Below, one piece after another: positions 23,122-31,899 of a stretch of 56,836 bases of DNA. Position 1 is the stretch's first letter, and each line of letters begins with the position of its first letter. The stretch is taken from contig JAGOQX010000005.1 in the NCBI GenBank assembly GCA_018063105.1, positions 1 through 56,836 of the forward strand. Direction: 5' to 3'. The translations under genes were made by a program, and so were the position numbers. The notes under the pieces are model-generated. The model was not told the origin of the DNA and did no database searches. It saw only the letters and a list, made by a program, of their open reading frames with translations. The DNA comes from Patescibacteria group bacterium. GTDB taxonomy: Bacteria > Patescibacteriota > Patescibacteriia > 2-12-FULL-60-25.

Positions 23122-23706
23122 ATGTTCCTTGCAACAGATTGGAATGATGAGGGTCGCCCTGGGTACTTTGGTCCAAAACGAGACGAGATCCTCCGGGGGT
23201 GGGACCGTCAGTATGGTCCGGGACGGTGGACACTTGCCTGGAAGATCCCGGTTAGTTCGTTTTTCACGGATTATCTTGGCGCGTGTGCAATCTACGAGGA
23301 CGCATATTTCATGTATCTTATGACCCATCTGAATGTGCTAAACGAGCTCGTATGTCGTGCTTCGAACGTGTATGACGTTGATCCGTCCGATGTTCAGTCC
23401 GGATTGGACTACAGGGCTCAGCAGCATGACAGAACGCACGTGCAGGATATCGCGATTCGACGAGCACTTACGCGTTTAGGGATGTGGTTCTTCGGAAGGG
23501 AATTGATTCAGATTCGGTATCACAAGCAGATCAAGGGTAAGTCTCAGGTGGATCCATTGAGCATCGCACTGAATCCTGGGAGCATTCCTTTCCATCAGCC
23601 GGAGTTGCTCGAGAAGCCGTTCACTCTGATTCACGACAAGTGGTACGACCCCAAATCCGTCGAAGCATTCTATCAGTTCAACAAGCACCTTTTGGTTCGA
23701 GTGTAG
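23122..23706 (+). CDS. unknown soluble protein
   Basis: 194 residues from the ATG at 23122, chosen because a strong Shine-Dalgarno GGAGGAG lies 4 bases upstream; the longer frame to 23062 has none and would overlap the palindromic repeat. The N terminus 'DWNDEGRPGYFGPKRDEILR' and 'GWDRQYGPGRWTLAWKIP' is rich in aromatic residues and Gly. No signal peptide or membrane segment. The pattern is not one I recognise. A rho-independent terminator follows. Confidence 0.75.
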   Translation: MFLATDWNDEGRPGYFGPKRDEILRGWDRQYGPGRWTLAWKIPVSSFFTDYLGACAIYEDAYFMYLMTHLNVLNELVCRASNVYDVDPSDVQSGLDYRAQQHDRTHVQDIAIRRALTRLGMWFFGRELIQIRYHKQIKGKSQVDPLSIALNPGSIPFHQPELLEKPFTLIHDKWYDPKSVEAFYQFNKHLLVRV

Positions 23707-23711
23707 GCCTC

Positions 23712-23755
23712 GTGTCTCGTCTGCAACATTGCGGGCGAGACACTTTTGTTTTTCA
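23712..23755 (+). terminator. rho-independent terminator
   Basis: GTGTCTCG and CGAGACAC flank a 16-base loop and are followed by TTTTGTTTTT. It ends the unknown gene before it; the -35 box of the next promoter begins right behind the T run. Confidence 0.75.
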
Positions 23756-23784
23756 TTGGCAGTCAATCGTTAAAATGGTATCTT
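23756..23784 (+). promoter_or_regulatory. promoter of the SpoIID-like gene, leaderless
   Basis: TTGGCA (23756-23761), 17 bases, TATCTT (23779-23784), six bases, then ATG at 23791. The predicted +1 is the A of the start codon. Confidence 0.6.
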
Positions 23785-23790
23785 TTGAAT

Positions 23791-26205
23791 ATGTTTAGAG
23801 CGACCGGCTCTGTCTTTGGGCCTTTGAATGTGTGGAGGAACCGTTTTGCTGTGAGCATTCGGCGGTTTACGTATCTTTTAGTGCTGGTGTGTTTGAGTGT
23901 TGGGTCTGTGTTGCAAGCGTATGTCCCGGCTGTGTATGCAGCTCTTCCGTATCAAGCTGAAACTGCTGCAGCGGATGTGACGTTGAAGGCAGGGACGGAT
24001 ACGCAGATTACGTTGAAGTTTAAAAATGTTGGGACAGAGCCTTGGATTGCCGGCACAAAAAATGTGGCGGTGTATTTGTATGGAAAAACGTCCGTTCTTG
24101 CGCATCCAACGTGGTTAAAGGATGACATGCCTGGGTTGTTGTTGCAGTCAAAGGTTCTCACAGGTCAAACAGGTGCTGCGGTGTTTACGGTCCATGCCCC
24201 TGCAACGAATGGAACGTATACTGAACGGTTTTTATTATCTTCCGGTCCAAATACATGGGTGAAAGGTTCGGTGAAAACCGTCGTTGTGCATGTGACGGGT
24301 GGTTCATCCGCAGCAACAACTCCCGCCGTGAAGCCTCCAGTTGCGGCAGCGCCAGCTTCTTCTGCGCCCGTCGCTCTCACGCTAGCTGATGCGTCTGCAT
24401 GGAAAGCATCGTTGGTTGATAAAGGAGGAATTGAATGGCAGCTTGATCCTGGGGGGCATACAATTGTGACGCTTGCGTTTCAAAATAAAGGAACATCAAC
24501 GTGGGTGAAAGAGGGGAGTTATCCGTTGTGGCTTATCACACAAAATGCACGAAAGAGTTTATTCAAGGATTTTGCTTGGAAGTCTGATGTGCAGACCGCA
24601 CTTCTTTCAGAGGCGAAGGTTGCACCAGGGGGGATCGGACATTTCACGTTAGAATTGCGTGCGCCAAATCTTCCGGGATCGTTTCAAGAAACATTTCAGC
24701 TTGCCATTGGCGGGAAGCAACAGGTTGTTGGGTCTGCGGTGACGCTCCCGATTCGCGTGTCTACGCCTCCGGAATATGCTGCGAAGGGAATTACGAATGG
24801 CGTTGATGATTCGTTGGCTATTCCATCAACCCCGTCAGCGAATTCGGGAACAACGAATGGTGTCTATAAGGCGTTGTTGTTATTGAAGTCTGCAAATACG
24901 GTCAGCTTGTCTGGAAACGGGCGTTTAGCGTTAACCTATGGGTTTAAGAATATTGGTCAGGCTGATTGGTCACGTGTTTCATTACGTATTTCTGGTGTGA
25001 TGCCAGCGCTTTCCGGAAAGCTTTCCAGTGTTCAGGATGAATCCTGGTATTCCAGTATTGAGCCGGTCGTCACGACAAAGCCAACAAAGGCTGGAGAGAT
25101 TGGGTTTATAGGATTCACGATCAAGGCACCAGTGAAGATGGGCAAGTATGTTGCCAGTTTTCATCTGTATGCTGATGGTCAGCAGGTAGATGATGGCGAG
25201 CTGGATATCCCGATCACAGTGACAGCGGATGGATATATTGAACCAGAAGCTGTAACACCGGTTGCGCAGCCAGCAGCTCCGGGTTCCGTGAGTACGTTAT
25301 TGCCGTTGAGCGGTGACATGGCCTCACTTCCAAATGAACCGATGATTCGTGTGGGTTTATTTGCGACAACAGATGATCAAATGGTTGTCAGATCGAATTC
25401 TGGTGGATTTAGTTTGCAGCAAAATGGCGTGAATGTCTGTCAGTTCAGCGCAGGTGAGATTGTTACCGTTCGTTATGATCGCGCGACAAAAATATCAAAG
25501 GCATCAGGTCCGCGATGCACAAGCCAGTCCTCAGGCATCTACATTGTTGTCGCAGATGATGGTCTCTCGCCACTTGAACTCACAGACTTTTCTCGTCCGG
25601 TGTCATGGTTACCAGGAGCAAATGACAATAAATTCCGTGGAAAGTTAGAGTTGCGATACACGCCAGCAACGGATTTAGTGTGGATCATTAATGAGTTGCC
25701 GATCGAATATTATTTAAAGGGGAGTGGTGAAACATCAAATTCAAGTCCGATGGAATATCAAAAAGCATTGCTCACTGCGGCGCGAACGTATGCGATGTAT
25801 CACGTGAACCGCGGCACAAAGCATGCGAATGAAAATTACATCGTCGATGCGAAATACGATCAGGTCTATCGAGGGTATGGTGCAGAAATTCGTAATCCAG
25901 TCGTGAATCAGGGGATCGATGCCACGCGTGGACAGATTGTGACGTATCAAGGAAAGCTTGCAATCACGCCATACTATTCTCGTTCCGATGGGCGAACGCG
26001 TGGTTGGACCGAGGTTTGGGGTGGTTCTGGATATCCATGGCTTGTTTCCGTCCAGGTGCCATGGGACAATGGTCGAGTTCTTTGGGGCCACGGAGTGGGA
26101 ATGTCTGCCACGGGTGCCATTGGTATGGCAAACGATGGAAAAAACTATCAAGAAATTTTAAAGTGGTTTTATACGGGCACAGAATTACGAGCAGCCTATA
26201 AATAA
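23791..26205 (+). CDS. secreted SpoIID/LytB-domain protein with Ig-like repeats
   Basis: 804 residues from the ATG at 23791. A signal peptide with core 'YLLVLVCLSVGSVLQAYVP' ends near 'VYAA'. Three Ig-like repeats of the NBR1 type follow: 'ITLKFKNVGTEPWIAGTKN', 'VTLAFQNKGTSTWVKEGSY' and 'LTYGFKNIGQADWSRVSLR', each with the conserved N-x-G-x3-W. The C-terminal 280 residues are SpoIID-like: 'VWIINELPIEYYLKG' 'KALLTAARTYAMYH' and 'WGHGVGMSATGA'. In Firmicutes SpoIID cleaves denuded peptidoglycan; here it probably remodels the wall. Promoter geometry predicts a leaderless mRNA. Confidence 0.9.
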   Translation: MFRATGSVFGPLNVWRNRFAVSIRRFTYLLVLVCLSVGSVLQAYVPAVYAALPYQAETAAADVTLKAGTDTQITLKFKNVGTEPWIAGTKNVAVYLYGKTSVLAHPTWLKDDMPGLLLQSKVLTGQTGAAVFTVHAPATNGTYTERFLLSSGPNTWVKGSVKTVVVHVTGGSSAATTPAVKPPVAAAPASSAPVALTLADASAWKASLVDKGGIEWQLDPGGHTIVTLAFQNKGTSTWVKEGSYPLWLITQNARKSLFKDFAWKSDVQTALLSEAKVAPGGIGHFTLELRAPNLPGSFQETFQLAIGGKQQVVGSAVTLPIRVSTPPEYAAKGITNGVDDSLAIPSTPSANSGTTNGVYKALLLLKSANTVSLSGNGRLALTYGFKNIGQADWSRVSLRISGVMPALSGKLSSVQDESWYSSIEPVVTTKPTKAGEIGFIGFTIKAPVKMGKYVASFHLYADGQQVDDGELDIPITVTADGYIEPEAVTPVAQPAAPGSVSTLLPLSGDMASLPNEPMIRVGLFATTDDQMVVRSNSGGFSLQQNGVNVCQFSAGEIVTVRYDRATKISKASGPRCTSQSSGIYIVVADDGLSPLELTDFSRPVSWLPGANDNKFRGKLELRYTPATDLVWIINELPIEYYLKGSGETSNSSPMEYQKALLTAARTYAMYHVNRGTKHANENYIVDAKYDQVYRGYGAEIRNPVVNQGIDATRGQIVTYQGKLAITPYYSRSDGRTRGWTEVWGGSGYPWLVSVQVPWDNGRVLWGHGVGMSATGAIGMANDGKNYQEILKWFYTGTELRAAYK

Positions 26206-26214
26206 TTTTATCTT

Positions 26215-26886
26215 ATGAATTTTGAAGCAACGCAACGATCTCCGGGAAATGAGGCTGCGGGAAAAAAGATGAATGGAAATAAGGCAATGAGGTTTTTTCG
26301 TGATAAAAAAGGCGAGGTTGTTGATGCAAGTAGCCCGGAGGGTCAAAAGCTTCAAGAGGCAAGCAATAGAGAGTGGGGGCAGAGACAGGAGGCGCAGCAA
26401 AAGAAGCAGGAATTCGAAACTGACATTGAAGGTCAGAATGTTGAAGCAACGTTCTTACGAGAAACGGGGATGATTCGAGATAATGTACAGAATAATTTGC
26501 AAGTACAACTTACGGCCCTTGATCAAAGTTTGATGCAGAATAATCAGAATGCGATTCCGAATTTTGATGTAAAGGCCATGATGGAGATGCAAAAGATGAA
26601 TGTACAGCGTCGCGAGGCGATTTTGATGCAAATGCAGGAAGCAAATAAAAATTTTAACATCTTGGCTGGGGGCGTTCAGGCATGGCGCACTGGAAAATAT
26701 CCGTCACCAGAATTTGAACCCCTGCTTGGTAAATTAGTAGGTGATGCAGAAAAGCAGATGGGTCAATATAAAAATCCAAATGACCCAGGATATCGAGATG
26801 CAATGTTGCGTAAAAAGGGGCTGATGTATATCCAAGATCAATTAAAACAAGCGCAGGCGAAAGCAAGACCCCCATCCAACGGATGA
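26215..26886 (+). CDS. unknown Gln-rich soluble protein
   Basis: 223 residues, starting 9 bases after the SpoIID-like gene. It is hydrophilic, with many Gln, Met and Asn residues ('MMEMQKMNVQRREAILMQMQ') and predicted helices; no signal peptide or membrane segment. I see no known domain. The stop codon lies within a terminator hairpin. It may be a lineage-specific protein co-transcribed with the wall enzyme. Confidence 0.7.
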   Translation: MNFEATQRSPGNEAAGKKMNGNKAMRFFRDKKGEVVDASSPEGQKLQEASNREWGQRQEAQQKKQEFETDIEGQNVEATFLRETGMIRDNVQNNLQVQLTALDQSLMQNNQNAIPNFDVKAMMEMQKMNVQRREAILMQMQEANKNFNILAGGVQAWRTGKYPSPEFEPLLGKLVGDAEKQMGQYKNPNDPGYRDAMLRKKGLMYIQDQLKQAQAKARPPSNG

Positions 26887-26896
26887 GGGTCTTTTC
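26866..26896. terminator. bidirectional terminator between convergent genes
   Basis: AGACCC(C)CATCC pairs with GGATG(A)GGGTCT around loop AAC, followed by TTTCTATT on the + strand; the - strand also runs into T-rich sequence. It separates the unknown Gln-rich gene from the bPH2 gene. Confidence 0.65.
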
Positions 26897-27501
26897 TATT
26901 CTTTGATCGTTTTCTTTGCACTCTTCGTCTCTTTGTCCGGCATCCCGAATTCTTCTACGGTTTCTTCTAAGTGTCCTTTTCTGTCCTGTTCTGCGAGTTC
27001 GAGGATCATCTTTGCGACGCGGTTTGGATGTGCGATATCTTGCATGTGGAATCGTTCGACTTCGGCTGCCGTTTGGACGTAGATGTCTCCGTAGTCAAAG
27101 ACCGTGTGCCAGAACCCTCTGATTTCTGAGGTCACGTCTTGCGTTCGATAGAGGCGCAGTTCAGAAACGGTGCGGCTGAAGAGACCACTTTGATCAATGT
27201 CGAGAATACGTTTGTCTGTGATGATCAGAACGTCCAACCAGTACTCAATGAATCGTTGAAACAGGAACATCCAGCCGAACAAAAAGAAGATGCTGGCGCC
27301 TAGGACGTACAGGGTGAGCGTATTTTGACTTTGAAGAAGTTCTGGCTGCACAAACTGCGCAATCACATATGCTGATGGGGGAAGCGCAATGAGAAGCAGG
27401 GTGACGAAGACGAGCGGGAGAAGGGTGATGGGATGTCTTCGAAGGAGGTGAATTTCCTTTTCGTGGAGATCTGATCCTGGAAGATGGTTGAGGTACAGCA
27501 T
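26896..27501 (-). CDS. bacterial PH (bPH2/YdbS-like) membrane protein
   Basis: 201 residues. Two membrane helices near residues 28-52 ('ITLLPLVFVTLLLIALPPSA') and 64-84 ('LTLYVLGASIFFLFGWMFLF') precede a bPH2 domain: 'WLDVLIITDKRILDIDQSGL' then 'LYRTQDVTSEIRGFWHTVFD' and 'YGDIYVQTAAEVERF'. The C-terminal tail is charged. Function of these proteins is poorly known; membrane stress or envelope roles are suggested. It is third in an apparent operon with ruvB and a small membrane protein. Confidence 0.88.
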   Translation of the reverse strand: MLYLNHLPGSDLHEKEIHLLRRHPITLLPLVFVTLLLIALPPSAYVIAQFVQPELLQSQNTLTLYVLGASIFFLFGWMFLFQRFIEYWLDVLIITDKRILDIDQSGLFSRTVSELRLYRTQDVTSEIRGFWHTVFDYGDIYVQTAAEVERFHMQDIAHPNRVAKMILELAEQDRKGHLEETVEEFGMPDKETKSAKKTIKE

Positions 27502-27502
27502 A

Positions 27503-27757
27503 TTAGAAGGTAATCACGGGAGTGGTGGTAAAACCTCCAAGGAGATTGAGGGTCTGCTGCCAGTCAACGGAGATGAAATAGAGGGAGCACCCAAGGATGA
27601 CCAGGAGAGTGACGGATAAAAATGCGCCCGTTGAAACATAGGTACCGAAGCCGGCAACACCGAATCTGAGCATCTGGACAACAGAAATGAAAGCCATGAT
27701 TCCAAAGATGATAAAAAAGATGAACCAGGCGAGAAGGAAATAGGAGAGTGGGATCAT
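27503..27757 (-). CDS. small membrane protein (84 aa)
   Basis: 84 residues with hydrophobic stretches at both ends ('SYFLLAWFIFFIIFGIMAFI' and 'AFLSVTLLVILGCSLYFISV'). It overlaps the ruvB stop by 4 bases and ends one base before the bPH2 gene, which marks it as a translated part of this operon. No family recognised. Confidence 0.75.
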   Translation of the reverse strand: MIPLSYFLLAWFIFFIIFGIMAFISVVQMLRFGVAGFGTYVSTGAFLSVTLLVILGCSLYFISVDWQQTLNLLGGFTTTPVITF

Positions 27758-28782
27758 AGAAGTGATTCTTGTTGTCTGAGTTGTGGAAGGGGAATGTTCA
27801 GATGTGCGTACGCCTCATCCGTTGCCATCCGTCCACGAGGTGTCCGATTCAGCAGGCCTTCTTGGAGGAGAAACGGCTCAATCACGTCTTCGAGAGTGGA
27901 AACCTCCTCGTTCATCGATGCCGCGATCGTGGTGAGTCCTGCGGGCCCGCCGCTGAATTTCTCGATGATCGTTCGCAGCGTTCGACGGTCCGTTTCGTCC
28001 AGTCCGCGTGGATCGATTTCGAGTGCTGTTAAAGCTTGGTCAACGGTCGATGGAGTAAGGATACCATTCCCGCGCACCTGAGCGAAATCACGGACGCGTT
28101 TCACGAGTCTGTTGCCGACACGGGGCGTCCGTCGTGATCGTGAGGCAATGTGTTGCGCTGGCTCCGGATCAATCGGAATATTCAGGAGTTGTGCCGTACG
28201 CTGAACAATCGCGGTCATTTCATCAATGCCGTAAAAGTCGAGATGATAAATGGCACCGAATCGATCACGAAGCGGCGCGGAGAGCAGACTCATCTTGGTT
28301 GTTGCGCCGACGAGGGTGAATCGTTTGAGGTCGAGTCGGAGTGCACGAGCAGTTGGACCTTTGCCGATCATGAGGTCGAGGGCAAAATCCTCCATGGCCG
28401 GGTACAGCACTTCTTCGATGTTGTGATTCATCCGATGGATTTCATCAATAAACAACACGTCGCCATCTTCGAGGTTTGTTAAAATCGCAGCAAGATCACC
28501 AACCTTGTCTAGCGCTGGCCCGCTCGTCACTTTGACGTTCGCATTCATCTCTTTTGCTATGACATGAGCGAGTGTCGTTTTCCCAAGTCCAGGCGGGCCA
28601 TAGAGAAGAACATGCTCACACGGCTCATCACGATGCCGGGCAGCTTCTAAAAAGACGGAGAGATTTTCTTTGAGACGAGGTTGCCCAATAAATTCACTGA
28701 GCGTTTTTGGGCGCAATGATAAATCAAAGCCAATATCTGCAGGAACCGCATCTGGAGCGATTAGCCGTGATTCATCTTCCAT
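27754..28782 (-). CDS. ruvB: Holliday junction helicase RuvB
   Basis: 342-residue RuvB, the AAA+ motor that drives branch migration with RuvA and RuvC. Walker A 'YGPPGLGKTT' is at 61-70, Walker B 'LFIDEIHRM' at 110-118, then sensor 'LVGATTKMSLLSAPLRDRFG' and the C-terminal winged helix ending 'LNRTPRGRMATDEAYAHL'. Length is normal. ruvA and ruvC are not in the window. The start follows a -10-like TAAAAC by six bases, so the mRNA may be leaderless. Confidence 0.98.
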   Translation of the reverse strand: MEDESRLIAPDAVPADIGFDLSLRPKTLSEFIGQPRLKENLSVFLEAARHRDEPCEHVLLYGPPGLGKTTLAHVIAKEMNANVKVTSGPALDKVGDLAAILTNLEDGDVLFIDEIHRMNHNIEEVLYPAMEDFALDLMIGKGPTARALRLDLKRFTLVGATTKMSLLSAPLRDRFGAIYHLDFYGIDEMTAIVQRTAQLLNIPIDPEPAQHIASRSRRTPRVGNRLVKRVRDFAQVRGNGILTPSTVDQALTALEIDPRGLDETDRRTLRTIIEKFSGGPAGLTTIAASMNEEVSTLEDVIEPFLLQEGLLNRTPRGRMATDEAYAHLNIPLPQLRQQESLL

Positions 28783-28799
28783 ACGACAGTTTTATCACA

Positions 28800-29516
28800 T
28801 CAGCGAAGCGGGGCAAATGGCTCCATGCCTTTGATTCGTTTTGCTGATTTCTGATCTATCACCTTGTGATCGGTTAGTTCATCAATGAGGGTAACGAGTT
28901 TATGATCTTCTTTGCGCACAAGTACCACGATGTCGCCTCGTAATTGTCCTAATTTGTCATCTAGATACTCTTTGGTGACCATCTTTGATTCGGTACTCGT
29001 GACGCGCTGCTCTATTCGCGCTGTCTGAACTTCAATTCGCGACGTCCGTCCCTCTAGTCGATCAAACCGTTCGTCTGTATGAGCTGATAATTCTTGTACA
29101 ACCTCAATAATATCGTCGAATCGTTCGTCGATTGTCTTAAACGTAGTATCGACAGTGTTGAATCTAGTATCAATACCGTCAAACTTAGCGTCAACGGTAT
29201 TAAATCTAACATCAATACCGTCAAACTTAGCATCGACAGCGTTGAATCTAGTATCAATACCGTCAAACTTAGCGTCAACGGTGTTGAATCTATCATCAAT
29301 ACCATCAAACTTGGTATCGATAGTGTTGAATCTATCATCAATACCATCAAACTTAGCATCAACGGTGTTGAATCTAACATCAATACCGTCAAACTTAGCA
29401 TCAATGTTATCGAAACGTAGCTCAAAGTTTTTTGAATTTTCTTCTAATCTTTCCGTGCGCTTGCCAACTTCTTGGACAGCGGTAAGTATTTCTCGTAGTG
29501 ATGGTTCGGTTTGCAT
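28800..29516 (-). CDS. coiled-coil protein with 14-residue tandem repeats
   Basis: 238 residues. Residues about 38-124 are six near-perfect repeats of 14 residues (42 bases), consensus 'AKFDGIDxRFNTVD', which are two heptads with Phe and Ile at core positions, a trimeric or parallel coiled coil as in phage fibres and DUF1640-like proteins. The DNA repeats are also highly similar, so copy number could change by slippage. N- and C-terminal parts ('LREILTAVQEVGKRTERLEE', 'KMVTKEYLDDKLGQLRGD') are helical and not repeated. A composite promoter-like element lies directly upstream. Confidence 0.85.
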   Translation of the reverse strand: MQTEPSLREILTAVQEVGKRTERLEENSKNFELRFDNIDAKFDGIDVRFNTVDAKFDGIDDRFNTIDTKFDGIDDRFNTVDAKFDGIDTRFNAVDAKFDGIDVRFNTVDAKFDGIDTRFNTVDTTFKTIDERFDDIIEVVQELSAHTDERFDRLEGRTSRIEVQTARIEQRVTSTESKMVTKEYLDDKLGQLRGDIVVLVRKEDHKLVTLIDELTDHKVIDQKSAKRIKGMEPFAPLR

Positions 29517-29519
29517 ATA

Positions 29520-29553
29520 CTTATACCGCTATCATACCAGATGGATCTGTCAA
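29520..29553 (-). promoter_or_regulatory. composite promoter-like element, copy 2 (coiled-coil gene)
   Basis: TTGACA (29553-29548), 22 bases, TATAAG (29525-29520), with TAGCGG immediately before TATAAG; ATG follows after three bases at 29516. The block GATAGCGGTATA is shared with the element before the second PemK-like gene. Confidence 0.45.
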
Positions 29554-29578
29554 GAGAAGGGGCTGTGTATAGCGTTGA

Positions 29579-30844
29579 TTATAAGACGAAAAGAAGGATG
29601 CTTGCGATCGTTGTAATCGTCAATGTTCCGCCGACGAGGAGGTTCGAAACTTTTCCGTTTACATGTTTCCCCATGATTTTCTTGTTATTCGCGATGAGCA
29701 TCATAATTAGAATAATTGGAGGAGTGATGAGCCCATTCACAACAGCGGTCCAGATAAGTGCTTTGATTGGATTGATCCCGATAAAATTGATGAGGAGGCC
29801 AATTAGCGTTGAGAGCGTAATGATTCCGTAAAAGCCGTGTGCTTCACGGAATTTGCGATAGAGGCCTTCGTGCCAACCAAAACCGTCAGCTAGCGCGTAT
29901 GATGCAGAGGCGGAGAGGACGGGGACGGCGAGGAGCCCGGTTCCGATAATGCCGGCGGTGTAGAGAAGTGCAGCAAACCGTCCAGCAAGCGGTTCAAGTG
30001 CCTGTGCTGCCTGCGCTGTTGTTTGAATATCAAGGAGACCATTCTTGAAGAACATCATGGCAGCCGTTGAGATAATGAAAAACGTAATGCACTGGGAAAA
30101 GGACATGCCGATAATCGTGTCGCGCCGCATATCCGTGATTTCCGCTTTCGTTGCCCCTTTTCTGAGTAACTTGGTAGTTCGTCCTTCAGCGACTTCTTCT
30201 TCAATTTCTTCATGCGCCTGCCAAATGAACAGGTAGGGAGAGATCGTTGTACCAAAAATAGCAACAAGTGCCATGATGAAGTCGCGATTGAACTGAATGG
30301 ATGGGATAACTGCGTGTACGAGGAGTTCGCGCCAATCTGTGATGACGATAAATGCGGTGAGGGCGTAACTGAGCAAGCTCATCGCAAACCACTTGAGGAC
30401 ATTTGCGTAGACTTTGTACGTTAAAAAGATTTCAAGAAAGAGAATGAGAAACGTAAACAGTAGGGCATAGACCGTAAAGGGGACGGACGGAACAAGGAGA
30501 TGCGCGGCATCTGCCATGGCGCCCAAGTCTGCGCCGATGTTGATGGTGTTGGCAACGAGAATCAATGAAACGAAGATCCAGAGTAGCCACTTCGGATATT
30601 TTTTTCGGAGCACAGCGGTGATCCCTTCTCCAGCAACCATGCCAATGCGCGCAGACATTTCCTGAACCGCACTCATGAATGGAAGGATAACGAACGCTGT
30701 CCAAAGTTGCCCAAAGCCAAATTGCGCACCGACCTGGGTATAGGTTGTAATCCCTGATGGATCGTTGTCAGATGATCCGGTAATAAACCCTGGCCCAATT
30801 TTTTGCCAAAGGCTTCGCACGGGCTTTTTTTCAGAGGACTTCAT
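29579..30844 (-). CDS. Nramp-superfamily divalent metal transporter, atypical
   Basis: 421 residues with about eleven hydrophobic segments. The first helix reads 'GPGFITGSSDNDPSGITTYT' and the sixth-helix region 'FGTTISPYLFIWQAHEEIEE'. In classical Nramp proteins these are DPGN and MPH, which bind Mn2+ or Fe2+; here they are DPSG and SPY. The family is therefore clear but the ion is not; Nramp-related proteins with changed sites include Mg2+ transporters. The ATG lies six bases after a -10-like TACACT, suggesting a leaderless mRNA. Confidence 0.9.
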   Translation of the reverse strand: MKSSEKKPVRSLWQKIGPGFITGSSDNDPSGITTYTQVGAQFGFGQLWTAFVILPFMSAVQEMSARIGMVAGEGITAVLRKKYPKWLLWIFVSLILVANTINIGADLGAMADAAHLLVPSVPFTVYALLFTFLILFLEIFLTYKVYANVLKWFAMSLLSYALTAFIVITDWRELLVHAVIPSIQFNRDFIMALVAIFGTTISPYLFIWQAHEEIEEEVAEGRTTKLLRKGATKAEITDMRRDTIIGMSFSQCITFFIISTAAMMFFKNGLLDIQTTAQAAQALEPLAGRFAALLYTAGIIGTGLLAVPVLSASASYALADGFGWHEGLYRKFREAHGFYGIITLSTLIGLLINFIGINPIKALIWTAVVNGLITPPIILIMMLIANNKKIMGKHVNGKVSNLLVGGTLTITTIASILLFVL

Positions 30845-30933
30845 GCGAGCAGTGTAGCATTTTTTACCCGCCTCTCGCCAAAATTTTTTGAATGCGTTAG
30901 GCTATGGGGCGTACGCTGTTCAATCGCGTACTT

Positions 30934-31018
30934 GGGCCCGTGGCGGAATTGGTATACGCAAGGGACTTAAAATCCCTGGTCGCAAGGCATGTGGGTTCGA
31001 CTCCCACCGGGCCCACCA
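30934..31018 (+). tRNA. tRNA-Leu (TAA)
   Basis: 85 nt with encoded CCA. Acceptor GGGCCCG pairs with CGGGCCC; anticodon stem AGGGA/TCCCT with loop CTTAAAA, anticodon TAA; long variable arm and T-loop GTTCGACTC are present. Confidence 0.96.
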
Positions 31019-31019
31019 C

Positions 31020-31060
31020 GTAAAACGCTTAGCAAACGCTAGGCGTTTTGCTTTTGCGTC
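31020..31060 (+). terminator. terminator after tRNA-Leu
   Basis: AAAACGCTTAGC pairs with GCTAGGCGTTTT around a short loop and is followed by GCTTTTGC. It lies directly behind the tRNA CCA end. Confidence 0.6.
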
Positions 31061-31161
31061 ACGTGGCACGGCCATGAGGAGCGTATTTTTTTACTTGCCC
31101 ACCTGAACAGACTGTGTTTCACTGAGTCTACGAGGCTGTAATTTCAAAGAAAAGGGAGCGT

Positions 31162-31671
31162 ATGAAGAATGAACCACGGCTTGCGGTTGCGTTGTGGGGC
31201 CCGATTGTTTGCCCGGATGCTTCGCTGGGTCTACTGGCGCATTCGTACTTGGACCGGCCGGTGACGGATGGTGCATTTGCTGCGTTGGCGCAGTTCCTAC
31301 CTAAGAAGACCTTCAAGCGGGTCTACATCATGTCTCAGGGTTCTGTGGACGTTGAACGGGCCGCGGGTCGGTGGCTGCAGAACCATGGCTTTGCAGATCA
31401 AACCGGTCTTTCGTTGCTCGATGTCTTTCACAATACGAATGACTCAGGAGTGGCGGCCTGCTGTTCTGAGCTCGGTGTCACGCACTACGTGGATTGTCGT
31501 GTTGGTGCGATGACTGAGATGAGGTCGGTCTCGTACTTCTATCTTCTTCGCCCATCCTTCGAGGAATCCCGTTCGCATACAGCTCTGTACTCAACGCTCA
31601 TCTCCGCAGATTGGCCGCGTCTCGCGCGTCGATTGGGCGACGGATTGCCAGTGTGGAGGCACTATGGGTAA
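31162..31671 (+). CDS. unknown soluble protein (169 aa)
   Basis: 169 residues beginning with ATG 31162 behind GGGAG. No membrane segment. 'TFKRVYIMSQGSVDVERAAG' and 'FHNTNDSGVAACCSELGVTHYV' recall the later motifs of HAD-like phosphatases, but the first Asp motif DxD is missing, so this is only a resemblance. A strong terminator follows, showing it is a single-gene unit between two tRNAs. Confidence 0.7.
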   Translation: MKNEPRLAVALWGPIVCPDASLGLLAHSYLDRPVTDGAFAALAQFLPKKTFKRVYIMSQGSVDVERAAGRWLQNHGFADQTGLSLLDVFHNTNDSGVAACCSELGVTHYVDCRVGAMTEMRSVSYFYLLRPSFEESRSHTALYSTLISADWPRLARRLGDGLPVWRHYG

Positions 31672-31679
31672 CCGTCTCG

Positions 31680-31714
31680 CACGCCTGACTTTCTCGGTCA
31701 GGCGTGTTTCTTTT
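31680..31714 (+). terminator. rho-independent terminator
   Basis: CACGCCTGAC and GTCAGGCGTG form a 10-bp perfect stem with a 7-base loop followed by TTTCTTTT. Confidence 0.85.
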
Positions 31715-31800
31715 GGGTATTGATGTTTGCCCGCGCTTATTCGGACTTGCGCGAGAAAATAGAATCTGGTAGTCTCTTCGAGCAAATAGGTGAGACACAT

Positions 31801-31875
31801 GCGGGTATCGTATAGCGGCTATTATGCGTCCTTGCCAAGGACGAAATAGGGGTTCGACTCCCCTTACCCGCTCCA
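31801..31875 (+). tRNA. tRNA-Gly (GCC)
   Basis: 75 nt with encoded CCA. Acceptor GCGGGTA/TACCCGC, anticodon stem CGTCC/GGACG with loop TTGCCAA, anticodon GCC, T-loop GTTCGACTC. Confidence 0.96.
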
Positions 31876-31899
31876 TCACGTTGAACGTGGTCAAATAGA

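Noticed and set aside
31162-31671. HAD phosphatase assignment for the 169-residue protein.
   Set aside because: The DxD nucleophile motif is absent, so only a vague resemblance remains.
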